Assembly (NCBI GenBank): GCA_018432565.1
Contig: JAHDSS010000159.1
Span: 1-16,130, forward strand
Source: Kiritimatiellia bacterium
Lineage (GTDB): Bacteria > Verrucomicrobiota > Kiritimatiellia > CAIQIC01 > Lenti-01
Direction of reading: 5' to 3'
Length of the DNA stretch: 16,130 bases
Below are positions 15,005 through 16,130 of this stretch, piece by piece. Below the pieces are notes generated by a model that was not told where the DNA came from, did no database searches, and saw nothing but the letters and a program-made list of their open reading frames with translations. A program made the position numbers and the translations under genes. Each line of letters opens with the position of its first letter. Positions within the stretch are counted from its first letter, which is position 1.

Positions 15005-15027
15005 GACCCCCGGATAATTTCCGGGTC
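15005..15027 (-). other. Hairpin overlapping the permease stop codon
   Basis: Read on the minus strand, GACCCGG (15021-15027) pairs with CCGGGGGTC (15005-15013) with two bulged bases and a 7-base AT-rich loop. No T run follows, so it is at best a weak terminator or an mRNA end stabiliser. Confidence 0.4.
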
Positions 15028-16042
15028 AGCGCCGCCACCGGGCCCCGGCGACAACCGCCAGCAGCAGCGCCGCCTGCAGATGCAGCCGCCAGGCCAGCCC
15101 TTCCCCGCCGTGCGCATGATGCGCCACCATCCGGATGCCCGGCGGCAGCCAGTCGGCCGGCAGCCAGGCATTCACCAGCAGGCCGAATCCGATCGCGCAC
15201 ACCGACAGCACCCCGACATACACCAGGGTGCTCCGCAGCCCCATCAGGCGCCAGACCGCCAGCAGCGTGGACGCGCTCACGCCGGGGCCCCCGATCAGAA
15301 ACACCATCGCCGCCCCCGGCGACAGCCCCGCCGCCAGCAGCCCCAGCGCAAACGGAACCGCCGCCGTGGAACAAATGTATACCGGTATGCCGAACGCCAG
15401 CGTCAGCACCATCTGCGCCAGCGGATTCGAAATGTGCTCGGCAATGAAATTCTCCGGCACCAGCGTCATGATGGACGCCGATACCAGCGCCCCGACCACC
15501 AGCGCGCCGCCCACCGAACGCGGCAGCACGACAAATCCGCTGTGGAACGCCCGCCGCCACCACGGGCGCCCGTTCTCCTCCAGCTCGGGCTCCGGCAGCG
15601 GAATGTCCTCTTTCCTGTCCCGGTCAACGGCCTCCACCGCCCAGCCGCAGGCCACGCCCGAAATCAGCGCCGCCAGCGGGCGGAAAACGGCAAACAGCCC
15701 GCCCATCAATCCATAGGTGACGGCGATGCTGTCCACGCCGGTCTGGGGCGTACTCATCAGGAACGCCGCCGTGGCCCCCTTGCCCGCGCCATGCCGGCGC
15801 AGCGACGCCCCCAGCGGAATCACGCCGCAGGAACAGACCGGCAGCGGCACGCCCAGCGCCACCGCCCGCAGCACCGCGCTCAACCGCCCCCCCCCGAAAT
15901 GACGGCTCACCACCCGGGGGTTCAACCACAGCGACAGCAGCCCGGCCACGGCGAACCCGCCCAGCACCCAGGGGGCCATCTCGCCCAGCACCACCCACGT
16001 GCGGATCAGCACCGTCTCCATCCATTGCAGCGATCGTTCCAT
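15026..16042 (-). CDS. SO_0444/ArsP-type permease, probable heavy-metal efflux
   Basis: This is a polytopic inner-membrane permease of 338 residues in the ArsP_1 (DUF318) superfamily. Two hydrophobic halves are split by a charged cytosolic loop (about 139-165, DRDRKEDIPLPEPELEENG). The first half carries PLPVCSCGVIPLGASLRRHG (67-85) with Cys 70 and 72, followed by MSTPQTGVDSIAVTYG (96-111). The second carries IPVYICSTAAVPFALGLLAAG with Cys 224, then GGPGVSASTLLAVWRLMG. These blocks are typical of the SO_0444 group, proposed to export copper or zinc. A short HHAHGGEG segment lies at 308-315. No metal-sensing regulator is adjacent. The ATG at 16042 has AAAGG only three bases upstream, too near for a normal ribosome site. 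Confidence 0.87.
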   Translation of the reverse strand: MERSLQWMETVLIRTWVVLGEMAPWVLGGFAVAGLLSLWLNPRVVSRHFGGGRLSAVLRAVALGVPLPVCSCGVIPLGASLRRHGAGKGATAAFLMSTPQTGVDSIAVTYGLMGGLFAVFRPLAALISGVACGWAVEAVDRDRKEDIPLPEPELEENGRPWWRRAFHSGFVVLPRSVGGALVVGALVSASIMTLVPENFIAEHISNPLAQMVLTLAFGIPVYICSTAAVPFALGLLAAGLSPGAAMVFLIGGPGVSASTLLAVWRLMGLRSTLVYVGVLSVCAIGFGLLVNAWLPADWLPPGIRMVAHHAHGGEGLAWRLHLQAALLLAVVAGARWRR

Positions 16043-16050
16043 GACCTTTC

Positions 16051-16079
16051 ACTGTACCACCCCCTGCGCCCGCCTGCAA
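16051..16079 (-). promoter_or_regulatory. Predicted promoter of the permease, nearly leaderless
   Basis: Read on the minus strand: TTGCAG (16074-16079), 17 bases, TACAGT (16051-16056), then eight bases to ATG 16042. The transcript leader would be only a few bases long. Confidence 0.45.
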
Positions 16080-16130
16080 AAATGGCCCTCGCACAAAGGG
16101 CCTCGCATAGCAACCCGCTCCGTTTGTGCA

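Noticed and set aside
14937..15563. Minus-strand frame fusing upstream sequence to the GNAT protein
   Set aside because: The upstream part is an out-of-frame reading of the permease; a strong GGAGG site marks ATG 14936.

Overview
The window is GC-rich bacterial chromosome with ordinary housekeeping genes, tight operons and long runs of C or G. It contains no CRISPR array, tRNA, rRNA, insertion sequence or phage module. The mix suggests a Gram-negative member of the PVC group, with Kiritimatiellota or another Verrucomicrobiota relative as the best guess. The clues are a TIGR03790 exported protein, a histone-like DUF2934 protein, a rhomboid with a conserved C-terminal tail, lipoproteins and a glycine-tailed RRM protein. 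This placement is inference.

Positions 1-1700 form a leftward set: an orphan MalK/UgpC-type ABC ATPase, a 45-residue one-helix membrane protein, and the start of pdxJ (vitamin B6 synthesis), which runs off the left edge. A divergent promoter region separates it from a single-gene trpB unit on the plus strand. trpB converges with an RlmN-like radical SAM gene across one perfect-palindrome terminator. A TIGR03790 secreted protein follows (4317-6011).

Positions 6012-8032 hold an unusual AT-rich repeat element, a short str operon (rpsL-rpsG only, with its own promoter and terminator), and a small gene fusing a Lys/Ala-rich tail to DUF2934 behind a palindrome-laden promoter. Positions 8033-12959 look like one leftward operon: a membrane TPR protein with a degenerate glycosidase-like N-terminus, an HMA-like lipoprotein, leucyl aminopeptidase, XerC/D recombinase and RNase III. 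Positions 13041-14477 carry a plus-strand RNA-binding protein with a long leader and a rhomboid protease. A GNAT acetyltransferase and an SO_0444/ArsP-type metal permease close the window on the minus strand.

I saw no clear new multi-gene system. The observations I find most worth checking are: (1) five genes whose -10-like box lies only 6-9 nt before the ATG with no well-placed ribosome site, implying leaderless or nearly leaderless mRNAs, two of them sharing the same upstream TGGCGATTC; (2) an isolated AT-rich 12-bp inverted repeat overlapping an 18-bp tandem repeat at 6057-6098; (3) nested palindromes over the DUF2934 promoter; (4) several odd domain architectures (split Ig-like domain in the TIGR03790 protein, glycosidase-like/TPR fusion, histone-tail/DUF2934 fusion).
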